This document shows, piece by piece, positions 26,504 to 37,838 of a DNA stretch of 64,000 nt. The position numbers and the translations under genes were made by a program. The notes below the pieces were generated by a model that worked only from the letters and a program-made list of their open reading frames with translations, searched no databases and was not told where the DNA came from. Source of the stretch: Apostichopus japonicus (lineage: Eukaryota > Echinodermata > Holothuroidea > Aspidochirotida > Stichopodidae); the NCBI RefSeq assembly GCF_037975245.1, contig NC_092565.1, positions 11,340,499 to 11,404,498 on the forward strand, read 5' to 3'. Position 1 is the stretch's first letter. Every line of letters begins with the position of its first letter.

Positions 26504-26876
26504 CAGTGGCGTAGGAAGGTACTTTTGAGTGGGGGGGGGGGGCTGAAGACTGATGGCCGGCCTGGGGGAGGGGTCTAAGGGGAGGGGGTGTCCCCCTCCC
26601 CCTTTGGATTTTTTTTGCATTTCCAGGTGGCCTCAGATGCAATTTGGTGCAATATAGCACACTTCAACACCCACTCCAGTTTGTAAAGAATTTTGCATTT
26701 TCACCTTGCCTTAGATGCAATTTGGTGCTTCAAATGAGATTTTTTTCTCATTTGGAAATGAAAAAGGGGTTTTCTGACTTGCGGAGCGGGGGGGGGGGCG
26801 GAACGATACTTCCGCCCCCATATTTTTCACAGGGGGGGGGGCTGGCGCCCCCAGGCCCCCGGTTCCTACGCCCTTG
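26504..26876 (+). mobile_element. hAT-like MITE family X, copy 1, 373 bp
   Basis: Left end CAGTGGCGTAGGAA, right end the inverse of CAAGGGCGTAGGAA. The 8-bp duplication GTCACATC is exact (26496-26503, 26877-26884). The interior has long G and C runs and two near-repeats around AGATGCAATTTGGTGC. Copy 2 lies inverted at 57095-57467 with the same length. Confidence 0.92.
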
Positions 26877-27523
26877 GTCACATCCCTCCATTTTCAAAAT
26901 CTTGGATCCGCCCTTAGCTTGTACCTGTGTTCACTTGTTATTGGGCCTTTACATATACCAGGTGTACGGAGGTCAGGATGCAAAATGCATCCTCTTCTCC
27001 ATTGGGCCTTTAAAGCATAATGCTAACTTATATGCTATTTTAGGGGTGACTGATTCCACCAATTACAACACTTAAAATGATATCCCGTAAAAGTTATCTC
27101 CTTCAACTTTCTAGGATGACTTCGCCATCACCGGGTCTCGCAGACTTGCTAGATCTGTATCATCATTGACCAGGGGCGTCAATCCGATTTGAAACGTGGG
27201 GGGGACGGAATCGATTCGAGTATTCCGGCCGTAAGTACTGTCTAAGCGGAGCGCCACCATCGGTTGGCGCGCAGGGTACAAGAAAATTTTTCTTCTGGCA
27301 GACCCCTCAGATTGCAGGAAACGGCACTTCCCGTGCATTATGGCAGAAAGCAACACCCCTAAAATTGATAAAAATTTCCGGCAATTTTTTATTTTGGGAA
27401 ATATTCTCAAAGGAAGTGATCGCCATTTATTCCTAAGTTTACCAATTCCTCGTCTCCCAGAAGCGCCCAACATTTAAGATATCGAAACATTTTCGTGTTG
27501 GCTGATCCATGATCACCGCCCAT

Positions 27524-28175
27524 CAAGGGCGGCGGAATCACTTTTAATCTGGGGGGGGGGGGGCACCGACATCAAAGGGCACTTTGCAGCAATTCGATTG
27601 GACTGATGCAGCCTTATATTTAGTACCCTTTACAACTCTTATTGTCTTATCTTATTTGTGTACACACATCACTCCATCAACGCCCCCCCCCCCCTCTCGA
27701 GGAAAATATGCATACTAGCACTGCCATATCCAATGTGCAAATTGGGAAACAAGGAACAAGTTTTCTTTTGAGACAAAATGAGGCGAAACCATGCTAATTG
27801 CTAATGTAGGAATCTTCCGAATTAGAGTTTATTTCTTGTTAATATCTTAACAAATTTGTTTCATTCGAAATAGCTTTGAGTTTGACCCACAGAAATTCAC
27901 TAAGAGTCAGAGGCGTAGCCAGGAGTTGCAAAGTTGTATGCACGACTATCTGGGCGGAGCGCCACCATCGGTTGGCGCAGAGCGTAGTAGACATTTTTTG
28001 GTTTTACAAACCCCTCAGATGGCCGGAAAAAGGCCCTTCCCGAGTGTTCATTCTGGTTCCCTGGCTTCTTGCTAACTTGAGACACCTCAATTTTTATGTA
28101 GAAAATGGGCACGTTTTTAACCTGAGGAAAAGTGGGGGCACGTGCCCCCTGTGCCCCTCGATTCCGCCGCCCTTG
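27524..28175. mobile_element. hAT-like element nested in the 3.6-kb hAT, 652 bp
   Basis: Ends CAAGGGCGGCGGAATC and its exact inverse. The 8-bp duplication CCGCCCAT is exact (27516-27523, 28176-28183). At 27908 an inner end-like sequence CAGAGGCGTAGCC starts a block resembling the left subterminal region of the host hAT; no matching right end was found for it. Plus-strand frames across it are not genes. Confidence 0.9.
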
Positions 28176-28586
28176 CCGCCCATGCCCGTGAGAAGTGGTG
28201 ACTGGGTGAAGAAAAAGCCATGCCGTTTGAAAACATGGGCAGAAAAAGTGAAAGTATCGAAACCTAAGGTAAAACGCGCGATAACGAAGTGATTATTTCC
28301 CAGGTTAATTGAGACTGTATCAAACGCGAGCTTAGGACAAACATATTCAAAGGTAATGGCATTACTAATCCCGATATGTCGTCTTTGAGGTGTGTGGAAA
28401 ATCCGCAACGACCATCAAAGAGCAATTGAATATTTAGTTTACTTTTCGATTTCGAAAACACTTTCTTTTTAAATTATGACAAAATTTTATGACACCTTTG
28501 ATTTTTTTTGGGGGGGGGGGGCTGTGCCCCCGGGCCCCAATGGGCACGACGCCACTGACCCCAGGGCCTCAGATATAGGCCCATTG

Positions 28587-28952
28587 CAGGGGTGGGCAAC
28601 CTTTTGAATGAATGGGCCAGATTTTAGGAGTGAGAGATTGACAGGGCCGCACCTAACCAACGGCCTGCTGCTGATTTCAAACCTTTGATTCCGAGGACGT
28701 TCAAGCAATAGGTGTGTGTACTTAATCTGTATTCACAAAACCATAATGTCAATACAGTCCTGTTGATAATTAATGGTGATAATAGACCAACTTGACAGCA
28801 TCATAAGTGCAGATAAATTCTAAGCAGCTAGCTTGTTTTTGGTGATGATGCAAAATCGATTGATTTTTTTCTTTTTCTTTTTCTTGAGACATCTCACGGG
28901 CCGCAAAAAATCACTGGCGGGCCGCATGTGGCCCGCAAGTTGCCCACCCCTG
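28587..28952. mobile_element. hAT-like MITE with CAGGGGTGGGCAAC ends, 366 bp
   Basis: The terminal repeat CAGGGGTGGGCAAC is exact at both ends, with GGGCCGCA-type subterminal motifs. Flanks GCCCATTG and GTCTATAG agree at only 5 of 8 positions, so the duplication is eroded or doubtful. Similar terminal sequences are known in hAT-derived elements of many animals. Confidence 0.75.
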
Positions 28953-29460
28953 GTCTATAGGAACGATGTCCCAAAATTTCCCCGGACATATAGGCGAAGG
29001 AAGCTATCCGCCGCGACTGCATGTGAGTTTCTCGACTTTCTGTCCTGGGAGTCATACCACAAAATGGTGCATTTGCTCATACGCCATTATTAATAATTTA
29101 AATAACTAACTAATAAGGCACAGCCCATATCCGAGTTCGTATAGCGAGCTTAGCGCAAATTTGGCGCCAGCATGTTAAACCAGGTTGCTAGGTCTACGAG
29201 AATACATTTACATGAAATTTGAAAACAAGGATAGCAAGACAAACAACTTTTATTATGTTTTCAGGACCTCACACATGCGCATGTATCGTCAGACTTAGAA
29301 TAGGTCCCATGTGAGTGGTGGCTAAAGTGATGAAGGCATGAAAATAAATCAGTGGTTGTTCGTTGGAGTCCTCAAGCAAGTTACCTCGGTTGCTAGGTGG
29401 ATTTGCATCTGGTTATCGGGTGAATTCTGGTCGGAGCGTACTATGTAACCACCATGTACC

Positions 29461-30008
29461 CAGGGAAGTAGCTAAGGCCTGATGATTGGGGGGGGGGGGG
29501 TGTAGTGGCTTAAAATCGGTTTTGAAGCCAGAAAATTCCAACTGCTGCTTTGTACCCCCCACCCTCCCGCTACTCGTCAACGATACGGTCAGTGTCAGTC
29601 AGAAAACCCAATCTTTCGCGACTGCACTTCTGTTACGAACTTGTTGCGATACATTTGTACCCACTGGCACTCATTTCAAAAACTTATTGGCCCCCCCCAC
29701 CCCAACCAAATATTTCTGTGAAATTCCGGCAATATGCTGATAGCTTTTTGGATAATTTGCAATGTGTTTTTCAGTGGTTATACTGATATTATTATTACCC
29801 AACAATTATCACCAATACGGAAGGGTAATAAGACGGAAAATGATTGTATGCTATTTGCATGCGATGTAAAAACCGATGCATGCCTGTATGATATGCACAT
29901 GATCATGTGTGATGCGCGCGTAGCGCGCGAAAAATTTTGGTTATATTTTTCGGGCAAGTCCCCCCCCCCCCCCCCACACACAAAACAAATTGGGCTCCTA
30001 CGCCTATA
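29461..30008. mobile_element. Diverged element related to 50446-51218
   Basis: The right end (GGGCTCCTACGCCTA, preceded by TTTTCGGGCAAGTC and GCGCGAAAAATTTT) matches the inverse of the left end of the element at 50446. The left edge CAGGGAAGTAGCTAAGG resembles that terminus with changes. No target duplication was found, so limits are approximate. Confidence 0.5.
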
Positions 30009-30196
30009 TGACGGTAGTTCTATTAGGCCTTTTTTTGTAGTATTCAAAATCATAAGAAGTTTTGTACGGTGGAGTATAAGAATCGCCAGAAACAATTTCC
30101 CAAAGTGGCAAGGAAAACGTGGTAAATATGACAGGTTAAAGGTCAATTTGACCGAAATTTAAACAAAAATTTACATGAAAAGGCCTAGATAAACTA

Positions 30197-30231
30197 GAGT
30201 GCGACAGTCGGAAATTCCGACTGTCGCACTC
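30197..30231. repeat. Perfect 35-bp palindrome (17-bp arms, 1-base centre)
   Basis: Arm GAGTGCGACAGTCGGAA at 30197-30213, one A, then the exact inverse at 30215-30231. Located inside the hAT element, just 3' of the transposase remnant's stop. Confidence 0.9.
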
Positions 30232-30293
30232 CAATTTTCCAACTAGCGTCAGTTTTACCATGGCTTGGGGGTGAGACACACCCACACCCCTTC

Positions 30294-30635
30294 TTACGAC
30301 GTCCCTGCGCGGTGAATATGGAACACGATCACATGGTTCAGCCTCTGTTGAGTCATGGTGCTCCGTAGCCTTGTCTTCAAAAGCCTCAAAGCACTAAAAG
30401 ATCTCTCGGCTTCCGTCGAACTGGCGGAGGAGACGAGGAGCAATCGCAAGAGAGCTCCGACTTCACCAAACATAGCCCGTACCACTGGATTCATCAACTT
30501 GAATATTTGTCTATACCCTTCAACCGACGACGAATGGAACTGGCCTCGAAATAAAGGCAGACTAAGCTTAAGATTGTTGGAGAGCTCAGGGTACCAACTC
30601 ACGAGATCTGGGTGGAATTCTCCATTTAGCAACAT
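30294..30635 (-). pseudogene. hAT transposase C-terminal fragment
   Basis: The 113-codon frame reads through LSLPLFRGQF, GYRQIFKLMNPVVRAMFGEV and STEAERSFSALRLLKTRLRS to LNHVIVFHIHR. This is the hAT C-terminal dimerisation region; the ST-EAERSFS-LR-IKT-LRSTM-Q-RL block is diagnostic of the family (ZMYM1-like or 52-kDa-repressor-like transposases). Zinc finger, RNase H-like catalytic core and start are absent: only about 180 bp separate the frame from the element's right terminus. It is therefore a truncated remnant of an internally deleted transposon, unlikely to make active protein. The region shown has no stops, so loss may be fairly recent. Confidence 0.85.
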
Positions 30636-30822
30636 TGAGTGATATTCGAGGATATGAATCCTAAGATGTGTAAGCCGTAACCAAATAGAGCCACGCCACT
30701 ACTCTTTTTCCAAATGTGTGTGGGGGGGGGGGACATTTGATATTGTTTCCCCCATCCATCGAAATGTGGGGGGGGGGACGTGTTCCCCCGCCCCCCCCTG
30801 GATTGACGCCCATGTCATTGAC

Positions 30823-32551
30823 TCAAAAGATCTCCCAATGATTTAAGATTATCTACCTCCTTTAGAAATCCCGAACGAATTTCTCTTGTGGGTTCCTGTA
30901 CTCACTTTTGGCATAGATTCCGTCGATAATACCCACACTACTTTGCAATTAAAGAAATGAAACACTCACCAGAGCTTCATACTTATACACAAGATAAAGT
31001 TCTAACCTGCAACAGTCAGGGTGAGTTCACATCAAATGTAAATCCTGGTTAGTCTACTTTGAAGATCATAATCCATTTCTGTATATTTCAATGTTACTGC
31101 TATGCACGGTGCTGGTATCCGTACGCAGTACCATTTAATTAACGACATGAGTAGCCTACCCAAGTTCCTTTCGGGCGCGCAGTATACGCGCGATTGCGCA
31201 TATCATGCCATGCACAGACTATAGACAGGTACTGTACAGGGATCGTGTGTAATGACGTTAATGAGTTTTTTTCGCATTTTTCAATGAATAGAACAGGTTA
31301 GTTAACGTTTACCTGCCGCCGCTGGTGAAAGATTAGCAGAGAAAATCCCGAAGAGGGTAAAATTCAAGCCACACGTAATCACTCAGGCTGATTACTAGCA
31401 TTTGCAACCTAATATTTAAGGTCAAGATTCTTGTGTTTGCAGACGATCTAACTCTAACACTACAGTTCTGCCAAAACGAAAGAATATCATACCAGCAATT
31501 AACGTTAGGATACGATTAGATATTTCTTTATTTTTGCGTAAAATTGAAACTGCTACTGTAGTGCCTTATGGAAGCACAACTTAATTGAAAGATAAGTTTC
31601 TTCTAAGGAAGCCCTAGCTTAATCATCACCCATATGTGTAGCCTAACCTCCATTCACCATCATACTTAGATAACCGTCAGTCTACATGTATAGGCTAGGC
31701 ATGTATTCAAAAGGGAGGAGTGCTTACATTTGCAACTGCATATTTAATTAGTGGGCTACACCATGTTGCAAGTGCTAAGTTGCTAACTGTGCTGTGGAAA
31801 GAACCATCTAGACTGAATACACAGAGTTGTTGACAATTAACCATTCATAATTATGGACGTTAAATATGAATGTAAGAGACTGACTTCGGTCAGCTTGCGG
31901 CTTTGATAAGCCTATGAGGCTTCTTCGCGAGTTCCTGCTTGCAGGAGGATCTAATATATACATACAATATAGCTGACAGGAGATGCCTCATGTAGACTTA
32001 TAACAGTAATTATTAGAGCATATATTCCTAGGGCTAAGTTGTGGCATTGGTAGCCTCATTGGTGGCAGTCATAGTTGTGTCCAGTTATACTAAATGCTCA
32101 TAGTCATAGTACATTTGGTAACAAATGAGTTTAATGGATTGCATGTTGTTGTAAAATCTGCAAGATGCTGAAAATGGCCAACTGACTAGTTGGGGCCAAA
32201 AAAGCTCTAGGATATATTTGCATTGGATTAATAATTTGTTTGACAGTAGTTATGCTCACACAAACAAAGCAAGGCAGTTTCCTACAAGTTTTGAACCTTT
32301 AGGCAATGCTTCCTATTGATTCACTTTTCTCTTTTGATGCTTAACTTTGGGTTTTTATGCACAGTTTAATACCATTGATCTGTATTTACATGGCTGGTAG
32401 CATGATCCTTTGGTATTTAAACACATTTCTCCACTTAGAGAACTATTGATGACAAAAATTTCAACCTTTATTGTTGAAATGGAGAAATTCTGTCTCTGCT
32501 GACTTAAGAGTGAATAGTTCTGTTTTTGTTTTATTTTAGACATTATTTCAA
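30823..32551. other. Upstream region of the 107-residue gene
   Basis: The coding start of the next gene lies in an exon that opens at 32540 with a splice acceptor (TTTTATTTTAG), so at least one untranslated 5' exon and the promoter lie further left. I could not fix them; a CpG-containing stretch near 31160-31330 is the most promoter-like part. A truncated SINE is at 31820-31966. Confidence 0.45.
31820..31966 (+). mobile_element. tRNA-derived SINE, family 1, copy B (5' truncated)
   Basis: It matches copy A from ACAGAGTTGTTGACAATT to the ATAC tail but lacks the tRNA-like head. The three 3' hairpins are preserved, including GACTTCGGTC. Confidence 0.85.
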
Positions 32552-32611
32552 ATGGCAGAACCAACAGACAGAAGCTCTGGGGAAAAGGAAATCTTTAAAG
32601 GTCCTTGTGTG
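32552..32611 (+). CDS. Unrecognised gene, coding exon 1
   Basis: The exon opens at 32540 after TTTTATTTTAG; ATG at 32552 is followed by GCA. Twenty codons, ending in GTG before donor GTGAGT (phase 0). Confidence 0.7.
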
Positions 32612-34111
32612 GTGAGTATGGACATAGACTTTAGCAGAAACATAATTCACGGGCAGTTTGAAAATTGTGCGAATGGTATTTTACAGGCCTAGAATTTCAC
32701 AATGTTAGCCACTTGCTAAATAAAAAAAAAACTGCAAAAAAAAATTCTTCTGGCTAAATTCAAGTTTTCACTGGCAGTTTCCTGAATAACAGACACACAT
32801 CAGGTATTATACAGGCTTTTGAGAGCAGCCCAATAATATTTGGTGATAATAAACGGTAATACAGGGCTTATTATATAGGTACAGAGATCATGCCGATTCT
32901 TAATTGGCTGATGGTCGTTTACCAAGTGTTTATGTTCTAATGTCTACTGGAAGAAATATGCCAGTGCTTTTACTTCAACTGGCATATAGTGAAATCCACT
33001 GGCATCTAGTCATTATAAATAACCAGAGTTTTGATTATATTTGCCTTTTACACTAACAAATTAGAACTGTTTTGTTAAGTAGCTACTTCCCATTCATGTT
33101 CAGTAGGGCAAACTTAAGCTTTTCCCCTTGCTGTCTGCTAGGTGCAAGAGAAACATATTAGGGCTGCATCTGCCATTCAAAGTGCTTCCACTGATCACCA
33201 CCAGTATAAGGATAAGCGTGCAGATCTGGAATATGTCAACAAGCAGCTTGTGGATATGAAAGAGAGACTAATGGAAAACATATGTGAGTAGTCTTTGTTT
33301 TAAATAATTTGCTACATCAACTATGTAACTTGTACTTTATAGGTTAATTATTGTAAATGCGATCTATTTGAGAACAAATTGAAGTATTAAATGTGCATTG
33401 ATCCCCTAGGAAAAGGATTTAAAACCATCATCAAAAAGAATCAAGATTGCTCTTAATTATCATAGAAAATTTCTGGTCACCTGTAGCCTAAGTAGCTCTC
33501 AAAGAGTTTATTTCACCTGCAGTTCTTTCAAAAGGTTGCACATTTATAGCAGTGTAGTATATGGTAATGTGAACATTAATTTCTCATTTTAAATGTTGTA
33601 AGCGATTTTGAAAGTGATGCTAAATATTGGGACTACTATTAGTAACAATCACCATTTTTTTTCTAAAAAGAGAAGTTGATATGATGATTGTTGCTGAAGG
33701 TGGAACAAAACGGGCAAATTACCTTCACAAACGCGAACATGTACAGCCGATTTTGTGTCCCGAAATATATTATTTTCAGTATTTTATGAGAAATCAAATT
33801 CAATAATAGGAAATACATGAATGGACACTAAATTATTCCCTGGACGCTGAGTCTCTACATGACGTCCATCTTTGCAAAATCATAATAAAGGTTTTTAAAG
33901 AGATGAAATAAGAAATAATTGTGATATCATGTGTTCTGAAGTTTTGTGTTTGTGTTTTTATTTCTTTTCTGTTTTCCACATGGAAACAGATAAAGTTCAT
34001 CTGCTACAGGTCGACCTTGCATCTCAGTTTGACCCTCATGTCGTCGAAATCATCAGATCATCCGAGACATCCTGCAGCCAATGTGCTGCATCCATAACAG
34101 AAGGACATTAA
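32552..34111 (+). CDS. Small three-exon protein, 107 residues, not recognised
   Basis: Exons 32552-32611, 33142-33283 and 33990-34111 join with phases 0 and 1 and GT-AG borders to give 107 residues and a TAA stop. The N-terminus is polar (MAEPTDRSSGEKE). A helical segment carries leucine or valine every seventh residue: L-EYVNKQ-L-VDMKER-L-MENIYK-V-HLLQVD-L, roughly residues 53-81, a leucine-zipper or coiled-coil pattern. Two cysteines (CSQC) lie near the C-terminus. There is no signal peptide or membrane segment. I do not recognise the family; coiled-coil subunits of small adaptor complexes look like this, but that is only resemblance. A polyadenylation signal lies 555 bp past the stop. Proper splice sites and frame continuity over three exons support a real gene. 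Confidence 0.72.
33142..33283 (+). CDS. Unrecognised gene, coding exon 2
   Basis: Acceptor CTGTCTGCTAG, donor T|GTGAGT (phase 1). It encodes most of the heptad-repeat helix (RADLEYVNKQLVDMKERLME). Confidence 0.72.
33990..34111 (+). CDS. Unrecognised gene, coding exon 3 and stop
   Basis: Acceptor ACATGGAAACAG. The competing downstream AG at 34008-34009 would put a stop in frame, so 33990 is chosen. Residues KVHLLQVDLASQFDPHVVEI to TEGH and TAA. Confidence 0.7.
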
Positions 34112-34665
34112 AGAACCATTATAGATGGGATGATATTATGCAAGGAGTAAAATGATCTCTACAGTGATGATAGAATCTGAGGCACAGCAGTTTGATTGTA
34201 CTAAGCATACTATTAAGTTTATGTAAATATATCATCTGAAGTAAATGACCTAAGACCTTACATAACATTACATTTTCAAAAAGAATGTTATTTTTCCTTA
34301 TCTAGTATTTGAAGTAAACTGGGATATTTATTCCTATGGCATTGAACATTTACTGTTAATTTGCTTGCTAGTGAGTTCATGTTTCAAGTTTATCCATTTA
34401 TATGCAAGTTGGGATCTCATTTAAATAAGTTTGAAGTAAAAAGATGTTTATTCCAAAGACCTATTTATATTTAAATATTCCAAGAAAAGACTTTCACTTT
34501 GTTATTTCCTTGTTTGTGATGTTTAGTTTTCATTTTTTTCCCTTTATATTCAAGTTGGTATCTCAAACAAGTCAGCTTGTAGTCAGTTAAATATGCCAGC
34601 CAGGAATTTTATAGAAAACATCAAAGTGTTGACCTATAAATTAGGTCTACACTGTAGGTTGTGCA

Positions 34666-34671
34666 AATAAA
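34666..34671 (+). terminator. Polyadenylation signal AATAAA
   Basis: AATAAA is followed within about 15 bases by a T- and GT-rich stretch (TTTTTTGTTGTTGTGGGG), the usual downstream element. It would end the transcript of the 107-residue gene with a 3' UTR of some 570 nt. Confidence 0.6.
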
Positions 34672-35125
34672 GTAATTTTTTGTTGTTGTGGGGTTGAAAA
34701 AAAAGGGGGTGCGCCACATGAATTTGTGACTGCCAGCGGCACAATTTTCAGTCCTTAGTTAGAATGAAATAGCTTACAATGAAATAACAGGATGTGAAAT
34801 ACAGGAAAGAAAGGAAAAGACAGGAATTTAGCTAAATGTCGTGCTAAACTTATACTAAGTATTTTAAGAGATTTCTTTAAAAGTATGAGATGGTTATATG
34901 TTATGTATTTCACTTGTAAAAGTTTGAGTTTAGTGATTTCCCAAACCTGAGAGATACACGTTGGAAGGGTAGATTCAGTTGACTTTCCTGTCTGCTAATT
35001 GTACAGTATTGTTTGTGAGATATATTATATGTTAACTAAGCATTCCAAATACAGTTTATTTGAAACAAAGACATTGCATTTGCTAATGTTTATTTTGGTT
35101 TCAGCAAGGGAAGGATGGACATTGC

Positions 35126-35335
35126 CAGTAACGTGCACAGGATTTCTAAGGTGGGGGTAGCGGGCCAAATTCTTAATACCTCCGACTGACTTAGGGGATG
35201 GTCATGAACCTTCGTTGTTAGGTGTCTTGGGAGAAGTCCACTGAATGTTTAAAATCACACTAAACATCCACCCCCCAGCTAACGCAGGTAAGGGGCTGTG
35301 CTCCTCCCCCTCTCCGTTGCTTATGCCTCAGGGTC
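35126..35335. mobile_element. Possible degenerate MITE
   Basis: CAGTAACGTGCACAGGATTTC-like start, G-rich and C-rich interior blocks and an end near CCGTTGCTTATGCCTCAG recall the hAT MITEs elsewhere in the window. Terminal repeats are poor and no duplication was found. Confidence 0.35.
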
Positions 35336-35514
35336 TGAACAATGCTAGACAGTTACTGGTTCTTCAGAATACATTGGTTTAGTAAGTTGTTTTAGAGCAG
35401 GCTTCAAATGAAAACTGATTTTCAAGTTGAATCTTCACAGATAACTATGATGTTCTGATATTTAATTAAGTGAAGCTACACACTAGCTAACAAACCAGAA
35501 TGAAAACATTTCAT

Positions 35515-37792
35515 GGTTCCTTGCTGCTGTTCATTAGTTCCATTCATAGGGAAATTTCTAACAAAGCCCTAATACAACAACAGTACTTTATGCTCACAAA
35601 CTTTAGTTGCCAAAGTAATGCTAAGCCCTGATATCAATTGCAACACACATCAGTGTGTGAAGACTATCTACCATTATCATCATACCAAGTTTGACGAAAT
35701 TCCCATTAGTAATAGTAGCCAAGTAATTGCAATTTGGAGTATTTCACGTTTGACCCCATGACCTCATTAATATTCATGATATGAGCACCAAAATCAACAG
35801 GGTTAACCTACTTACTATTGGCCACCCACTCACCAAGTATGGTAATGATTGGTCATTCCCTTGTTGAGTTATTGTGCATACAAACTTTTCATAACGAAAT
35901 AATGCTAGCCCCCCCCCCCTTATAAACATGCATGATATCAATTGCAACACACATCAGTGTGTGGAGACTATCTACCAATATCATCATACCAAGTTTGACG
36001 AAATTCCAATAAATAGTAGCCAAGTTATTGCAACTTGGGAGTTTTTCACGTTTGACCCGTGACCTCATTAATATTTTTTAACTTTGACCTCGTATAACTT
36101 CGCACACGAAGGTCACACGGGGGTCAACCTATTGACATTTATGATCAGAAGGTACCTTTGACATTTTTGGTGACCTCGGATCACATGACCGTTAAGTTTG
36201 AGAATATTCCCCTATACCATTTGCAACTTGTCCCAAAATATCAACCGTGTCACACCTTGGAACTGAGAGTTATTGCATTAAATGTCTGAAAATTAACTTT
36301 GACCTCGTATAACTCCGCACACGAAGGTCACACGGGGGTCAACCCATTGACATTTATGATCAGAAGGTACCTTTGACATCTGAAAATAGCATCGAAACTG
36401 TAAAAATCCCCAAAACATGAAAAGGTCACCAGAGGTCAAATTGAGGTCAAGGGTCACCCAGATGCGGGTCGACAATTGGATTAAATTGAAGCAACTCCCA
36501 ACCCTAACGGACAATTCGTTCTCAAGTTATCGCAAAAATACTAGTTTGTTATCATTAATTGACCTTTGGTGACCTCGGATCACATGACCGTTAAATTTGA
36601 AAATATTCCCCTATACCATTTGCAACTTGTCCCTAAATATCAACCGTGTCACACCTTGGAACTGGGAATTATTGCACTAAATGTCTGAAAATTTTACTTT
36701 GACCTCATATAACTTCACACACAAAGGTCACCTGGGGTAAACCTATTGGACATTTTTGATTGTTGAGACGTGAATATAGCATCAAAACTGTAGGAATTCA
36801 AACATTTTTTTCTTTGCCCATTTTCTCACCGAAAATACTAGTTTTTTAACATTAATTGACCTTTGATGACCTCGGATCACATGACCGTTAAGTTTGAAAA
36901 TATTCCTCTATACCATTTGCAACTTGTCCCAAAATATCAACCTTGTTACACCTTGGCCCTGGGAGTTATTGCATTAAATGTCTGAAAATTAACTTTGACC
37001 TTGTATAACTTTACAAACAAAGGTCACCCGGGTGTCAACCCATTGACATTTTTGATCGGAAGGTACCTTTGATATCCAAATCTAGCATCAAAACCAAACA
37101 TTTTCTTTTTCGCCCGTTTTCTCCCAAACTAAGCACATTTTTTCTAATGTGACCTTTGACCTTTTGACCTTGGTTTCAAATGTAGTTTGATCTGCTGATT
37201 CCAAAAATCAACACGATAAGTCTGTACAGCCATCCTAACTCTGACCGAAAACTTTGACCCCATATAAGTTCGCACACAAAGGTCACACGGGGGTCAACCT
37301 ATCGATATTTATGATCGGAAGGTACCTTTGACATCTGAAAATAGCATCGAAACTGTAAAAATCCCCAAAACATGAAAAGGTCACCAGAGGTCAAATTGAG
37401 GTCAAGGGTCACCCAGATGTGGGTCGACAATTGGATTACACTGAAGCAACTCCCAACCCTAACGGACAATTCGTTCTCAAGTTATCGCAAAAATACTAGT
37501 TTTTTAACATTAATTGACCTTTGGTGACCTCAGATCACATGACCGTTAAGTTTCAAAATATTGCCCTAACCAGTTCACAACTTGTCCCAAAATATCAACC
37601 TTGTCGCACATTGGCACTGGGAGTTATTGCAGTTTTAGTATTTTGGGTTTTTGGACCATAACTGACCTTTGGTGACCTTTGTGGGCACCAAAAACAATAG
37701 GGTTCATCTACTCACTATGGGCCACCCACCCACCAAGTTTGATCATGATCAGTCAATCCCTTGTTGAGTTATCGTGCATACAAGCTAAAGCG

Positions 37793-37838
<46 letters not shown>

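Larger units (their letters stand above)
27171..30814 (-). mobile_element. hAT transposon, 3.64 kb, with nested insertions
   Basis: Terminal repeats CAGGGGCGTCAATCC (left) and the inverse of CATGGGCGTCAATCC (right) are flanked by an exact 8-bp duplication TCATTGAC (27163-27170, 30815-30822). Near the right end lies the C-terminal part of a hAT transposase on the minus strand (30294-30635). The left subterminal block CGGAGCGCCACCATCGG recurs in the elements at 27524 and 58601. Other hAT-type elements sit inside (27524-28175, 28587-28952 and a diverged one near 29461-30008). Most of the transposase gene is missing, so this copy is not autonomous. Confidence 0.9.

Noticed and set aside
26644..28292. 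Plus-strand frames of 138-143 codons
   Set aside because: They run through MITE X and the nested hAT elements; composition follows G/C tracts and no domain is seen.
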